Shown here: positions 43,764 to 53,672 of the stretch, piece by piece
Layout of the letters: each line of letters begins with the position of its first letter
How positions within the stretch are numbered: position 1 is the first letter of the stretch
Origin: CALKXV01 sp965228905
GTDB lineage: Bacteria; Pseudomonadota; Alphaproteobacteria; Rhodobacterales; Rhodobacteraceae
Direction of reading: 5' to 3'
DNA length: 64,000 nt
Assembly (NCBI GenBank): GCA_965228905.1
Contig: CBDDII010000003.1
Location: 806,001 to 870,000 of the forward strand
Made by a program: the position numbers and the translations under genes
Notes under the pieces: model-generated
Seen by the model: the letters and a program-made list of their open reading frames with translations, nothing else
Database searches by the model: none
What the model was told of the DNA's origin: nothing

Positions 43764-45506
43764 TTATTTCTTCGATTGCGGATACAACCGTTCGGCCACG
43801 ACCGAGCTTGGGTTCAGGTTTCCGATGTTGCCGCTTTCGCGTCCCGCCGCGGGGTCGATCATCGCGTTGATCAGGGTCGGCTTGCGCGATGCGAATGCCT
43901 CGGCAATGGTCGTGCGCAACTCGTCAGGGTTGGTCGCAACGACGCCGACGCCGCCAAAGGCCTGCATCATCAGTTCATACTTGGAATCCTCGACAAAGAC
44001 AGTGGTCGACGGGTCTTCTCCGCCGCTCCAGTTCTCGCCATCGCCGCGATAGATACCGTTGTTGTTGAAGATCACGATGCAGACAGGCAGGTTGTAGCGG
44101 CAGATCGTCTCCACCTCCATGCCCGAGAACCCGAAGGCGCTGTCGCCCTCGACGCAAAGCACCTGGTTTCCGGTTTCAACCGCACCGGCCACCGCCGATC
44201 CCATGCCGATCCCCATGATACCCCAAGTGCCGACGTCCAGACGCTTGCGCGGCTTGTGAATGTCGACGATCGAACGGCACTGGTCCAGCGCGTTCGCGCC
44301 CTCGTTCACCAGGATCGTGTCCTGATGCTCGGCCATCACGTCCTTGATGACACCCAAAGCGCCCTGGTAATCCATCGGCGAATTGTTGTTGCGCAGCTTC
44401 GGCGCCATGCGGGCGACGTTGGTTTCCACCTTCTCGCGAACGGCACCGGTCCAATCCTCGCTCGGTTTCTCCCAATTGCCGCCAATGGCATCCAAAAGGG
44501 CCGTTGCACAGCTTTCGATGTCACCGATCAGAGGTGCCGTGATCGCCTGGTTCGAATCCATCTCGGTCGGCTCGATGTCGATTTGCACGAAACTCTTCTG
44601 GCCCGGCTCACCCCAGCCCTTGCCTTGCCCGTGCGACAACAGCCAGTTCAGACGTGCGCCAACAAGGAACACGCAATCGCTTTCCTTCAGAACCAGCGAC
44701 CGCGCGGCACTGGCGCATTGCGGGTGGTTGTCGGGCAAAAGCCCCTTGGCCATCGACATGGGAAGATAAGGAAAACCAAGGGTTTCCACCAATTCGCGCA
44801 CCTTGTCGTCGCATTGCGCATAGGCCGCGCCCTTGCCGATGATCATCAGGGGCTTTTTCGCCGATTTCAGCACGTCCAGCGCACGATCCACGGCAGCTGG
44901 GGCCGGAACCGAAGCGGCGTTGAGGTCCACAACCTCGCGAAGCGAGTTCTTGCCCTCGACCTCGTCCATGACCTGACCCAGAAGGGCCCCCGGAATATCA
45001 AGGTAAACGCCGCCCGGACGCCCGGTGGTCGCGGCACGGAAGGCCCGCGCCACGCCAAGCCCGATGTCTTCGGCGTGAAGAATACGGTAAGCCGCCTTTG
45101 CATGGGGCCGCGCGATGGCCAACTGGTCCATCTCTTCATAGTCACCGCGTTGCAGATCGACGATTTCCCGCTCGGACGACCCGGAAATCAGGATCATCGG
45201 CCAGCAGTTGGTCGTTGCATGGGCCAGCGCGGTCAAACCGTTCAGGAAACCAGGCGCAGACACCGTCATGCAGATCCCCGGACGCTTGGTCAGGAACCCG
45301 GCAGCGGCAGCGGCATAACCGGCGTGTTGCTCATGGCGGAAGGAAAGCACGCGCAGCCCCTGGGCCTGCGCATAACGGCCAAGGTCCGTGATCGGAATCC
45401 CCGGAACGTTGTAGATCGTCTCGACACCGTTCAGCTTCAACGCGTCGATCAGCAGGTGAAAACCGTCCGTCAGCGTCGCGTCGGTCTTCGCTGCACCATC
45501 TGCCAT
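43764..45506 (-). CDS. oxc: Oxalyl-CoA decarboxylase
   Basis: 580 aa from the ATG at 45506, which has GGGGAGGAAA upstream; the frame to 45560 is longer but has no such signal. ThDP-enzyme features are YNVPGIPITDLGRYAQAQGL with the cofactor Glu region nearby (FRHEQHAGYAAAAAG), and the C-terminal ThDP motif GDSAFGFSGMEVETICRYN followed by FNNNGIY. It decarboxylates oxalyl-CoA to formyl-CoA and CO2 in the cytoplasm. First enzyme gene after the GntR regulator, 25 nt downstream, with frc following. Confidence 0.96.
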   Translation of the reverse strand: MADGAAKTDATLTDGFHLLIDALKLNGVETIYNVPGIPITDLGRYAQAQGLRVLSFRHEQHAGYAAAAAGFLTKRPGICMTVSAPGFLNGLTALAHATTNCWPMILISGSSEREIVDLQRGDYEEMDQLAIARPHAKAAYRILHAEDIGLGVARAFRAATTGRPGGVYLDIPGALLGQVMDEVEGKNSLREVVDLNAASVPAPAAVDRALDVLKSAKKPLMIIGKGAAYAQCDDKVRELVETLGFPYLPMSMAKGLLPDNHPQCASAARSLVLKESDCVFLVGARLNWLLSHGQGKGWGEPGQKSFVQIDIEPTEMDSNQAITAPLIGDIESCATALLDAIGGNWEKPSEDWTGAVREKVETNVARMAPKLRNNNSPMDYQGALGVIKDVMAEHQDTILVNEGANALDQCRSIVDIHKPRKRLDVGTWGIMGIGMGSAVAGAVETGNQVLCVEGDSAFGFSGMEVETICRYNLPVCIVIFNNNGIYRGDGENWSGGEDPSTTVFVEDSKYELMMQAFGGVGVVATNPDELRTTIAEAFASRKPTLINAMIDPAAGRESGNIGNLNPSSVVAERLYPQSKK

Positions 45507-45531
45507 GAAATTTCCTCCCCTTGGGTGGTCG

Positions 45532-46233
45532 CTATCCTGCGGCCTCGGCCCTTTGTTCAAATTGAGACCACGTATGTCTGACGTGGTCGTGCAGTTTCAT
45601 TGTATGTTCGCGAACCAGCCGTGCCGACAGATCCGCATCCCGTTCTTCGATCGCCTCGATGATTTCCAGGTGATCCACGACCGAGCGTGATGCCCGGTCG
45701 GCTTCCTCCAGTGCGCGGCGGCGGACGGCGTGCATATGGACGAACAACTCGTCCGCCATCTCGGCCAGCAACCGGCACCCCGACATTTCCAGAATCATCT
45801 GGTGAAACTGGATGTTCGCTTCGGAATATTCGCTGAGATCGGCCCGCGACGAGCTCTCCGAGTGTCTCAGCGCATGTTTGCGCAACTCGCGAATGTCCGC
45901 ATCGCCCGCCGATTTCGCGGCCAACCGGGCCGCCATGCTTTCCAGCGCGGCCCAGGCCACGATCATTTCAAGAATCTCGGTCAGGGTCTTGCGTACCACG
46001 AAAACACCCTTGCGCGGCCGGATCTCGATGAAACCGTCGTTTTCAAGCCGCGACAGGGCTTCGCGCAAAGGCGTGCGCGACACGTTCATCTGTTCGGCCA
46101 TGGAACGTTCGTCCAGACGCAGGTTGGCGTCGTCGTCATAGATGTTCATGTCGATGATGGAATCGCGCAACTGGTTGTACACGCGGTCCTTCAGCGTCAA
46201 TGTCTCTAGTATCGGACGAAGTTTGATCGCCAC
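45532..46233 (-). CDS. GntR-family (FCD) regulator of the oxalate operon
   Basis: 233 aa from the GTG at 46233, preceded by AAAGGGTGGA; the frame runs to 46311 but that stretch has no ribosome-binding site. The winged helix has LKDRVYNQLRDSIIDMNIY and RSMAEQMNVSRTPLREALSR. The FCD domain has ADLSEYSEANIQFHQMIL and VDHLEIIEAIEERDADLSAR. It is cotranscribed with oxc and so likely autoregulated. An inverted repeat GGTATGC / GCATACC lies 12-52 nt upstream. Confidence 0.88.
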   Translation of the reverse strand: MAIKLRPILETLTLKDRVYNQLRDSIIDMNIYDDDANLRLDERSMAEQMNVSRTPLREALSRLENDGFIEIRPRKGVFVVRKTLTEILEMIVAWAALESMAARLAAKSAGDADIRELRKHALRHSESSSRADLSEYSEANIQFHQMILEMSGCRLLAEMADELFVHMHAVRRRALEEADRASRSVVDHLEIIEAIEERDADLSARLVREHTMKLHDHVRHTWSQFEQRAEAAG

Positions 46234-46245
46234 AGTCCACCCTTT

Positions 46246-46285
46246 GGTATGCAGAACGTCGATTCGCGTCTGTTGTTGGCATACC
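46246..46285. promoter_or_regulatory. Inverted repeat upstream of the oxalate GntR gene
   Basis: GGTATGC (46246-46252) and GCATACC (46279-46285) are perfect reverse complements 26 nt apart, just upstream of the GTG start at 46233. The arms resemble half-sites used by GntR/FCD repressors. Autoregulation is inference. Confidence 0.35.
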
Positions 46286-46465
46286 GTAGTCCAAGAACTG
46301 GGCTTGGCCAAACAATTGTATGGCTCTTTGCTGCCGAATATCAGTAACTAGCTGACTTATCTTATAAAAAAGTGGACAGATTGCCGCGCTGTGGATAAGT
46401 CTCGCCGGTGATTTTCGCAATCGCAGTCAGAAATTGCCGCAGGTGCAGCATCTGGTATGCCACAT

Positions 46466-47677
46466 TCACGCCGCGCCGCCCACCCTCAACCAGCCGTCGT
46501 CGAATCCGATATGCTCTACCCCGGCGATTCGGGCTGTTCGCGACAGGGCCGAGTCGAGTTTCGTCAGCCGCCCCGCCCCGAAAGAAACACCCTTCTCGGG
46601 CCACAGGGCGCGAACCTGCAAACGATCCCTGTCACGTTCGACCTTGGCATCGACGCGCCCGACCAACCGGTCGCCTTCCAAAATCGGAAAAACATAATAC
46701 CCATAGGTCCGCTTGGCCTCCGGCACGAAAATCTCGATCCGATAGTGAAACCCGAACAGCCGCTCGGCGCGCTTGCGATCCCGCAGGGCAGGGTCGAAGG
46801 GGCTGAGAACGCGCATCCGCCGGGTCACTTCGGGCGGGGTTTCGTCCAGCGTCTCTGGCCAGACGAATGACTTGCGCCAGGCCCCATCCACCGTCTCGAT
46901 CCCCACCTCCACAATCCGCCCCTCGGCCTGCGCCCGCGCGCACCAAGCCTTCGCCTCGCCCGGTGTCACCAACTCCCAGAACGCCGCCAATTCGCCCGAA
47001 GTGGCAAACCCCAGCTTGTCCAGCGCCGACCGGCAGGCCCATTCAATCGACGCCTCCCTGTCCGGCGTCACCGTGCGATACTGTTCCGGGATCACATTCT
47101 CGGTCAGGTCATAATACTTGCGAAACCCCTTGCGGTGACAGACCGACAGCTTGCCCGTGCGCCAAAGATATTCCAGCGCCGTTTTCGACGGATGCCAGTC
47201 CCACCAACCGCCCGAACTGCGTTTCTCGCCGTCACCCACATCGCCCGAACAGCAGGGGCCGTGGTCCGAAATCCGGCGCAGTATCTCGTCGAACTTCTCT
47301 TCGAACCCCTCGCGCCGCCACTTTCGCCATTTCCCGGCCAGCCGTTCTTCGTAGCGGCGAAACTTCAGCGCCCAGTGCGGATAATGCTGCATCGAGATCA
47401 TGCTGGCGTCATGGGTCCAATGCTCGAACACCCCACGGTCGCGGTCGTGCAGAATCTCCAAGGCACGCGGGCGGTAAGCCGGGCGGCGGGCGTGCAGGAT
47501 CATGTGATGCGCCCGCGCGACCGTGTTGATGGAATCGATCTGAACAAAGCCAAGATCGTCGATCACCGCTTGCAGATCAGCCCCCTTGCCCGGCCCGGAC
47601 GGGGCCTCGGCCAGACCATGCCGGTCCAGAAACAGCGCACGGGCCGTGCGGTTGTCGATGCGGGGCAGGGCACTCAC
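46466..47677 (-). CDS. YcaQ-family winged-helix DNA glycosylase
   Basis: 403 aa from the GTG at 47677 with AGGGG 8 nt upstream; the longer frame would overlap gnd. The N-terminal region has LGFVQIDSINTVARAHHMIL, containing the Q-hydrophobic-D active-site triplet of YcaQ/AlkX-type glycosylases, then FEHWTHDASMI and a winged-helix core. The end has FSPFDPALRDRKRAERLFGF-type residues (LSPFDPALRDRKRAERLF here) and TYGYYVFPIL. This family unhooks DNA interstrand crosslinks and bulky adducts. It follows gnd by 16 nt. Confidence 0.9.
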   Translation of the reverse strand: MSALPRIDNRTARALFLDRHGLAEAPSGPGKGADLQAVIDDLGFVQIDSINTVARAHHMILHARRPAYRPRALEILHDRDRGVFEHWTHDASMISMQHYPHWALKFRRYEERLAGKWRKWRREGFEEKFDEILRRISDHGPCCSGDVGDGEKRSSGGWWDWHPSKTALEYLWRTGKLSVCHRKGFRKYYDLTENVIPEQYRTVTPDREASIEWACRSALDKLGFATSGELAAFWELVTPGEAKAWCARAQAEGRIVEVGIETVDGAWRKSFVWPETLDETPPEVTRRMRVLSPFDPALRDRKRAERLFGFHYRIEIFVPEAKRTYGYYVFPILEGDRLVGRVDAKVERDRDRLQVRALWPEKGVSFGAGRLTKLDSALSRTARIAGVEHIGFDDGWLRVGGAA

Positions 47678-47693
47678 GTCGATACCCCTGGTA

Positions 47694-49106
47694 TCACGCG
47701 CGCCAGTCCGTGAACGGACCGTGGTGCGCACCGTCCTTGTCAACACGCTCGAACCCATGCGCGCCAAAGAAATCCCGCTGCGCCTGAAGCATGTTCGCCG
47801 TCACCCGCTCCATCGTCAGGCTGTCGAAATAGGCCAGCGCCGCCGCCAAGGCCGGAACGGGCAATGCCGCCGCCTGAGCCGCCAGCGCCGTCTTGCGAAG
47901 CCCGCCGATGTTCGCCCGGATCAACTCGACGAAGAAAGGCGCCAGCGCAAGGTTCAAAGGCGCATCGCGCAAAGCGTCCGCCATGTCGTTCAGCATCGAC
48001 GACCGGATGATGCAGCCCTCGCGCCAAACCTCGGCAATCTCGGGCATGGGCAGCGACCAGTCGTTTTCATCGCTGGCCCGCGCCAAAAGATCGAACCCTT
48101 GCGCATAGCACAGGATCTTGCCCGCGATCAGCGCCGCCTCGATGTCAGCGATGGAAAGCGCGGCATCGTCAATGTCGCCCCGCGCCACGCCATAGGCCTC
48201 GGCCCCCTTCAACCGCAGATCCCGCATCGCCGAGATATTCCGCGCACCAACAGCCGCCTCGATCACCGGGACGGGGGCACCCAGCATCTGGCTTTCAATC
48301 ACCGTCCAGCGCCCCGTCCCCTTTTGCCCGGCCCGGTCAAGAATGATGTCCAGCACCGGCTTGCCCGTCTCGGGGTCGATCGCCGCCGCCACCTTGCCGG
48401 AAATCTCGATCAGGTAACTTTGCAACCGCCCCTCGTTCCATTCGTCAAACACCTTGCCACAGGCGGCAGCATCCATCCCCTTGCCGTCGCGCATGATGCC
48501 GTAAGCCTCGGCGATCAACTGCATGTCGGCGTATTCGATCCCGTTGTGCACCGTCTTCACGAAATGCCCGGCCCCGCCTTCGCCCATCCAGGTGGCGCAG
48601 GGCTGGCTCTCGTATTTCGCCGAAATCGCCTTCAGGATATGGGCGACGCGGTCCCAATGCGTCCGCTCGCCGCCGCCCATGATCGAAGGCCCGAACCGCG
48701 CACCCTCTGCGCCGCCCGACACCCCGATGCCCATGAATGCCTCGCCCGCAGCCTTCGCCGCCGCAGCCCGCCGGTTGGTGTCATGGAAATTCGCATTGCC
48801 CGCGTCGATGATCAGATCGTCCTTGTCCAACAGGGGACGCAGTGCGGCGATCTGCTTGTCCACGACCGGCCCCGCCGGCACCATCAGGATGATCGCACGC
48901 GGAGTCTCAAGCGAGGCGACGAAGTCTTCAAGCGTTTCACAAGGCGTGATCCGCTCGGCCAGATCGCCCGCTTCTTCCATGAACTCTGCCAGCCGCGATG
49001 CCGTCCGGTTGTAGCCCGAAACACGAAAGCCATTGTCGGCGATGTTCATCGCCAGCATCGCCCCCATGGTTCCCAACCCGATGACTCCGATTTCCGATTT
49101 CGACAT
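47694..49106 (-). CDS. gnd: 6-phosphogluconate dehydrogenase (decarboxylating)
   Basis: 470 aa, the length of the NADP-dependent dimeric Gnd group. The cofactor site is VIGLGTMGAMLAMNIADNG; the substrate site is MGIGVSGGAEGARFGPSIM with HFVKTVHNGIEYADMQLIAE; FDEWNEGRLQSYLIEI follows. It converts 6-phosphogluconate to ribulose 5-phosphate and CO2 in the oxidative pentose phosphate route. Cotranscribed with the ycaQ-like gene. Confidence 0.97.
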   Translation of the reverse strand: MSKSEIGVIGLGTMGAMLAMNIADNGFRVSGYNRTASRLAEFMEEAGDLAERITPCETLEDFVASLETPRAIILMVPAGPVVDKQIAALRPLLDKDDLIIDAGNANFHDTNRRAAAAKAAGEAFMGIGVSGGAEGARFGPSIMGGGERTHWDRVAHILKAISAKYESQPCATWMGEGGAGHFVKTVHNGIEYADMQLIAEAYGIMRDGKGMDAAACGKVFDEWNEGRLQSYLIEISGKVAAAIDPETGKPVLDIILDRAGQKGTGRWTVIESQMLGAPVPVIEAAVGARNISAMRDLRLKGAEAYGVARGDIDDAALSIADIEAALIAGKILCYAQGFDLLARASDENDWSLPMPEIAEVWREGCIIRSSMLNDMADALRDAPLNLALAPFFVELIRANIGGLRKTALAAQAAALPVPALAAALAYFDSLTMERVTANMLQAQRDFFGAHGFERVDKDGAHHGPFTDWRA

Positions 49107-49175
49107 GCGCTTACCTGTGGTGTGTGGATGACCTTCACACCGACACTAGGGGCAAAGCATAGGAAGGGAAATGCC

Positions 49176-49207
49176 TTAGGCGGCGTCTAAATGCTGACGC
49201 CGCCTAA
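49176..49207 (-). terminator. Strong hairpin after the CaiB-type gene
   Basis: Perfect 12-bp stem TTAGGCGGCGTC / GACGCCGCCTAA with an 8-nt loop, 9 nt past the stop of the CoA transferase gene and before the gnd upstream region. No long U-run follows. It probably ends the AtuA operon transcript. Confidence 0.65.
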
Positions 49208-49216
49208 AGCAGGCTC

Positions 49217-50410
49217 TTAAATCGCCCCATCCTTTTTCAGCGCGGCAATCTCGTCCGAGCTTAATCCCAAGGCACCCCAGACCTCTGCGCCGTGCTGATC
49301 CAACTCCGGTGGCGGGGTGGAAACCGCCGGTGCCGAGCCATCCAGCTTCACCCCCGTCCGGGCCACCGTCACGGGCCGATCCACACCGGGAACCCTGTCA
49401 AACCGCCCAAGAAACCCGCGATCCGCAACCTGCGGCGCGGCCAGAACCTCGGGCACCGTCAGCACCACACCGGCAGGCACCCCGATCCGGTTCAACTCCT
49501 CGGCCCAGTCTTCCGCCGCCCGCGTTTTCAGCACCGCTTCCAACTCCACCTTCAGCCGCAGCCGATTGGCCTTCCGGTCTTCGCGCGTTCTGTACTCCGC
49601 GCGATCCCGCAGCTCCGAAAGCCCAAGGTGATCCGTCAAAAGCACCCACTGCGCATCCTTGTTGGCGGCAATGTTCATCGGCCCGCTGGCGGTTTCGAAC
49701 GTGCCCGAAGGGGCCGAGGTGGGGTTTTCATTGCCCTGGGGCAGGGGGGCGGTGCCCGCAATCAAATGGTTCGAAACCACCCAGCCCATGGTCGCCAACA
49801 CGGATTCCAGCATCGAAACGTCGATGAAACTGCCGCGCGGATTGGCGTTCAGCGCCGCCGAAACCGCCATCGCCGCCGTCAACCCGCCAACCGTGTCGGC
49901 AATCGGATAGCCGACGCGCAAGGGCGCACTGTCACCGTCACCGGTGATAGACATGACGCCCGAAACCCCTTGAATGATCTGGTCATAGGCCGGGCGACCC
50001 ACCCATTCGCCATCCTGCCCGAACCCCGAAATGGCACAATAGATCAGACGCGGATGGTCCGCTTTCAACGCCTCGTATCCAAGCCCCAGTCGCGCCATCA
50101 CGCCGGGGCGGAAATTCTCGACCAGCACATCCGCCGTTTTCAGCAGCCGCAGGAACAGCGCCTTGCCGTCTTCGTGCTTCAGGTTCACCGTCACCGATTT
50201 CTTGCCCGCGTTCTGGGCCAGAAACGACACCCCCATGTTCGCGGCGTTGAGGTCCGCATCCGCCCCCAACTGCCGCGCGAGATCTCCGCGCCCCGGCGCT
50301 TCGACCTTGATCACCTCGGCCCCGAGGTGCGCAAGCTGATGACAACAGAACGGCCCTGCCAGCACGTTGGTCAGGTCCAGAACCCGGATGCCGGTCAGCG
50401 GTAGGGTCAC
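49217..50410 (-). CDS. CaiB/BaiF-family CoA transferase
   Basis: 397 aa from a GTG start at 50410, 3 nt after the DUF4387 stop. Family III features are GIRVLDLTNVLAGPFCCHQL, VIKVEAPGRGDLAR, VLVENFRPGVMARLGLGYEAL and the Asp in YPIADTVGGLTAAM. It transfers CoA between carboxylates; donor and acceptor are unknown. It differs from Frc (no GGGQPG loop). The DUF4387 and AtuA neighbours suggest activation of a branched or unusual carboxylic acid (inference). Confidence 0.93.
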   Translation of the reverse strand: MTLPLTGIRVLDLTNVLAGPFCCHQLAHLGAEVIKVEAPGRGDLARQLGADADLNAANMGVSFLAQNAGKKSVTVNLKHEDGKALFLRLLKTADVLVENFRPGVMARLGLGYEALKADHPRLIYCAISGFGQDGEWVGRPAYDQIIQGVSGVMSITGDGDSAPLRVGYPIADTVGGLTAAMAVSAALNANPRGSFIDVSMLESVLATMGWVVSNHLIAGTAPLPQGNENPTSAPSGTFETASGPMNIAANKDAQWVLLTDHLGLSELRDRAEYRTREDRKANRLRLKVELEAVLKTRAAEDWAEELNRIGVPAGVVLTVPEVLAAPQVADRGFLGRFDRVPGVDRPVTVARTGVKLDGSAPAVSTPPPELDQHGAEVWGALGLSSDEIAALKKDGAI

Positions 50411-50413
50411 CGC

Positions 50414-50713
50414 CTAGACCTCAAGTTCGGCCACCAGAACGGCCCAGCCCGCCCCGTGCATGTCCCGGTCGGCGGGATCGCCCTGTATGACAGGGCGCGG
50501 CAGGCTGATCTTGATGACGTTCAATTCGGCAATGTCGAACCGCTTCAGGTCTTCGACCGCCGCGCCAAGCGCCTCTGCCACGCGATCGGTGACCAGCCCT
50601 TCGGAAACCCGGGAAAAAGCCTCGCCCGAGCCACAGAAAATATCCACCGTCAGCCAGAAAGGCCCGGCGTTCTTGGAACGCACCTTGTCCGCAATCGCCC
50701 CGATCTCAGCCAT
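50414..50713 (-). CDS. DUF4387 family protein
   Basis: 99 aa. It begins AEIGAIADKVRSKNAGPFWL and includes VDIFCGSGEAFSRVSEG and ISLPRPVIQGDPADRDMHGA, the pattern of DUF4387. The family is nearly always encoded next to an AtuA/DUF1446 gene. It overlaps the AtuA stop by 8 nt, so the two are translationally coupled and may form a complex. Function unknown. Confidence 0.9.
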   Translation of the reverse strand: MAEIGAIADKVRSKNAGPFWLTVDIFCGSGEAFSRVSEGLVTDRVAEALGAAVEDLKRFDIAELNVIKISLPRPVIQGDPADRDMHGAGWAVLVAELEV

Positions 50714-52058
50714 CGAACACCTCCAGCCGGAACGCCTCCATCGGATCGTCCAGCGTCAGAACGTGATGCAGGCAAAACCCGTAGATCGGCCCACGATCCA
50801 CCTCGGCGGGCGAGAACGGAAAGGCAAACGTCGGCATCGGTTCGTCCGGTGTCAGCGCATGGTGCAACAGATAGGGGTTCATCAGCTTGCCGATCTCGTT
50901 CGCCGTCGCCTGATCGTCAGCGGTCACGATGCACATCACCCCCACCTCGGCGGGCAGATCACGGCGCGTTTCCAAGGCTCCAAGCGTCGAATCCACCCCG
51001 ATCAACCGCAACTCGCAGCGATAGTCTTCGGGACCAAGCCCCATGCGATCCTGCACCTTCGCGGCATGTCTGACGGCAATGTCGTCAATCCACTCCCGCG
51101 CGTGGGCCACGTAATGGGGATCGCGCACCGTCGCCATCAAAAGGGTCTGATACCCGGCCACCCGCGCGCCCTCCAGCTTGACCGTGTAACGGTTCGAGGT
51201 CACCCAGTCCGACCCTTCGATCCGGACTTTCACCTCATCCAAAGCGGTATAGGTCGCCTGTCGCACATCCAGATGCCCGCCCGGTTCATAAAGGATGTAA
51301 GGGTCCGAGTTCTCATAAAGCATATGCGCAAGGATCGTGCGCGGCGTCGCCTTCGCGCCATCAGCCAGCGGATAGACGGTGAACCCCGTCGCGTCGAAAT
51401 CCACGACCAACACGCCTGAAGCCGGATGCGTCGTCGAGATCGCACCGCATTCCCCGATCTTCGCCCCATGCCATGCCGCCCCGGCATGGTCGCCCCGCGC
51501 AATCGGCAGCGCCGCGATGGTCGCCGTGTCGGTGGTACGCCCGGCGATGATGATGTCGGCCCCGGTGGCGATGGCCGCCGCCATCTGCTCGGCCCCGGCA
51601 AGGGCGACGATGTTCGTGCAACTTTCGATGGTCACCGCATCGACGTCCGGCGCGGCGGACAGGGGCGTCACGCGCCCCTCGGCCAAAGCCTTTGCGATCA
51701 ACGCCGGGTCCTGCTGGCTCTTCAAGGTGGCGATCCTTGCCGTCAGCCCCAGTTCCGCCAGACATTCCCGCGTGATGTCGACCAGCCAATCCACCGTGCT
51801 GTCCGTCCCGCAGGTGCCCGCCGTCCCGATGGCCAGGGGGCAACCCGCCTCCCGCGCCGCCGCGATCAGGCCCTTCCATTCGGATTTCGTGGAACTGCGC
51901 GCATATTTCGACACCCCGCGCCCAAGGTACGAAGGCCCGGAATCGGTCGACCCGCCGTCAATCGCGATCAGGTCCGGCTTCATCGCCACACCACGGGCCA
52001 GCGCGGCCTTGTCGTAATCAAGACCAAGGGCGCCCGAAGGAATCAGAATGCGTGTCAT
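50706..52058 (-). CDS. AtuA family protein (DUF1446)
   Basis: 450 aa. It begins ILIPSGALGLDYDKAALARG, with DLIAIDGGSTDSGPSYLGRG, IGTAGTCGTDSTVDWLVD, IIIAGRTTDTATIAALP and SCTNIVALAGAEQM. This is the DUF1446 pattern named after AtuA of the Pseudomonas acyclic terpene pathway. The reaction is not established. It is the first gene of the AtuA-DUF4387-CaiB operon, downstream of a TctCBA transporter on the same strand, so the imported acid is a likely substrate of the module. Confidence 0.9.
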   Translation of the reverse strand: MTRILIPSGALGLDYDKAALARGVAMKPDLIAIDGGSTDSGPSYLGRGVSKYARSSTKSEWKGLIAAAREAGCPLAIGTAGTCGTDSTVDWLVDITRECLAELGLTARIATLKSQQDPALIAKALAEGRVTPLSAAPDVDAVTIESCTNIVALAGAEQMAAAIATGADIIIAGRTTDTATIAALPIARGDHAGAAWHGAKIGECGAISTTHPASGVLVVDFDATGFTVYPLADGAKATPRTILAHMLYENSDPYILYEPGGHLDVRQATYTALDEVKVRIEGSDWVTSNRYTVKLEGARVAGYQTLLMATVRDPHYVAHAREWIDDIAVRHAAKVQDRMGLGPEDYRCELRLIGVDSTLGALETRRDLPAEVGVMCIVTADDQATANEIGKLMNPYLLHHALTPDEPMPTFAFPFSPAEVDRGPIYGFCLHHVLTLDDPMEAFRLEVFDG

Positions 52059-52127
52059 ATCCGAAGCCCTAGACCAATTCGCTATCGAATGCGCGGCAGA
52101 AAATCGACCTCTGCCGCGCGGGGCGCA

Positions 52128-53672
52128 TCAATCCGTGATGGCCTGTGGCTTCTTGATGAGGTGCCGCAGGAAGAAGGGTGCCACAAACCCCGCCACCGCA
52201 AAGAAGATCAGCACACTCGGGATCGCCGAATAGAAATCATAGCTCTGGCTCGGATTGTTCCAGCGGAACCCGAACAGGAACCGCCAATCCCCGTCCGACA
52301 GGATCATCGCACGGCGCAGCGCGTCTTCCATGTGGTTGCCCAACAGGATGCCCAGGATGATCGGTACCGTCGGCACGTCCAGCTTGCGGAACAGCCAGCC
52401 GATGATGCCGAAAAAGATCATCAGCACCAGGTCGAAATAGCTGCCTGACAGGGAATAGATGCCAACGAACGAGATCATCATCACACCCGGCAACAAAACC
52501 CAGGCAGGCACGCTCAGGATGTGAACGAAGATTTTCACCATCGGTACGTTCATCGCCAACAGAACAAAGTTCGCGATCAAAAGCGATGCGATCAGCCCCC
52601 AGACCACGTCCGGGCGATCCGTGAACAGGGTCGGCCCCGGCGTGATGTTCAGCGTCATCAGCAAGGCCAGCAGCACGGCGGTCGTCCCCGACCCCGGCAC
52701 GCCAAGCGTCAGCATCGGCACCAGCGCACCACCGGCGGCCGAGTTGTTCCCGGCTTCGGGCGCCATCACGCCCTTCGGCGCGCCGGTCCCGAACTTGCCT
52801 TTCTCGCCCTGGATGCTCTTTTCACCCATGTAGGCCAGGAACGACCCAAGCGAAGCTCCGGCACCGGGCAGAACGCCCGCCACGAACCCGATGATCGACG
52901 ACCGGAACATCGTGCCGATCCCGCCAACAAGGTCTTTCACCGGAAGCGTCACCTTCTCCAGCTTCACCCCGATCGACGACCCCTTGCCGTGGCTCTCGAT
53001 AAAGACAAAGACTTCGGCCACTGCGAACAGTCCCACGATGGCGACAAGGAAATCCACCCCGTCCATCAGGTGCAGGTTGCCGCCCGTGAAACGCGGCATC
53101 CCGGTCTGGTTGTCCAGCCCGATCATCGCGATCCCGAGGCCGATACAGGACGCCAAAGCCGCCTTTGCCTGGTTGTTCGACGCGATCCCGCCAAGGGTCG
53201 AAAAGGCCAGAAGGTACAGCGCGAAATACTCCGCCGGGCCGAACTGATAAGCGATGCGGCTCAGAAGCGGGGCCAACAGCATCAGACCGATGGTGGCAAA
53301 GAATGCCCCGAAGAACGACGCGAACCCCGACAGCACCAGCGCATCGCCCGCGCGTCCGGCCTTTGCCATGGGATAACCGTCAAGTGTTGTCATCAAGGCC
53401 GGCTCGTCGCCCGGAATGTTCAACAGGATCGAAGAAATCCGCCCGCCATACATCGCGCCGTAATAGACGCTTGTCATCAGCACCAGCGCGGCGGTCGCAT
53501 CAAGGCCAAGCGAAAAGGCCAGCGGGATCAGGATCGCCACACCGTTCGACGGGCCAAGGCCCGGAAGTGCGCCGATGATCGTTCCAAGGAAGCAGCCCGC
53601 GACGGCAAGGAACAGGGTGAAGGGTGAAAGGGCGACGTCGAACCCAATCCTTAAGTTTTCAATTAGTTCCAT
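52128..53672 (-). CDS. tctA: Tripartite tricarboxylate transporter, large membrane subunit (TctA), second system
   Basis: 514 aa, about 12 membrane helices. Key blocks are TIIGALPGLGPSNGVAILIP, YYGAMYGGRISSILLNIPGD and VPMLTLGVPGSGTTAVLLAL. Paralogue of the gene at 37387. Its ATG directly follows the tctB stop (TAAATG). The substrate is unknown; the neighbouring AtuA module is the best hint. Confidence 0.95.
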   Translation of the reverse strand: MELIENLRIGFDVALSPFTLFLAVAGCFLGTIIGALPGLGPSNGVAILIPLAFSLGLDATAALVLMTSVYYGAMYGGRISSILLNIPGDEPALMTTLDGYPMAKAGRAGDALVLSGFASFFGAFFATIGLMLLAPLLSRIAYQFGPAEYFALYLLAFSTLGGIASNNQAKAALASCIGLGIAMIGLDNQTGMPRFTGGNLHLMDGVDFLVAIVGLFAVAEVFVFIESHGKGSSIGVKLEKVTLPVKDLVGGIGTMFRSSIIGFVAGVLPGAGASLGSFLAYMGEKSIQGEKGKFGTGAPKGVMAPEAGNNSAAGGALVPMLTLGVPGSGTTAVLLALLMTLNITPGPTLFTDRPDVVWGLIASLLIANFVLLAMNVPMVKIFVHILSVPAWVLLPGVMMISFVGIYSLSGSYFDLVLMIFFGIIGWLFRKLDVPTVPIILGILLGNHMEDALRRAMILSDGDWRFLFGFRWNNPSQSYDFYSAIPSVLIFFAVAGFVAPFFLRHLIKKPQAITD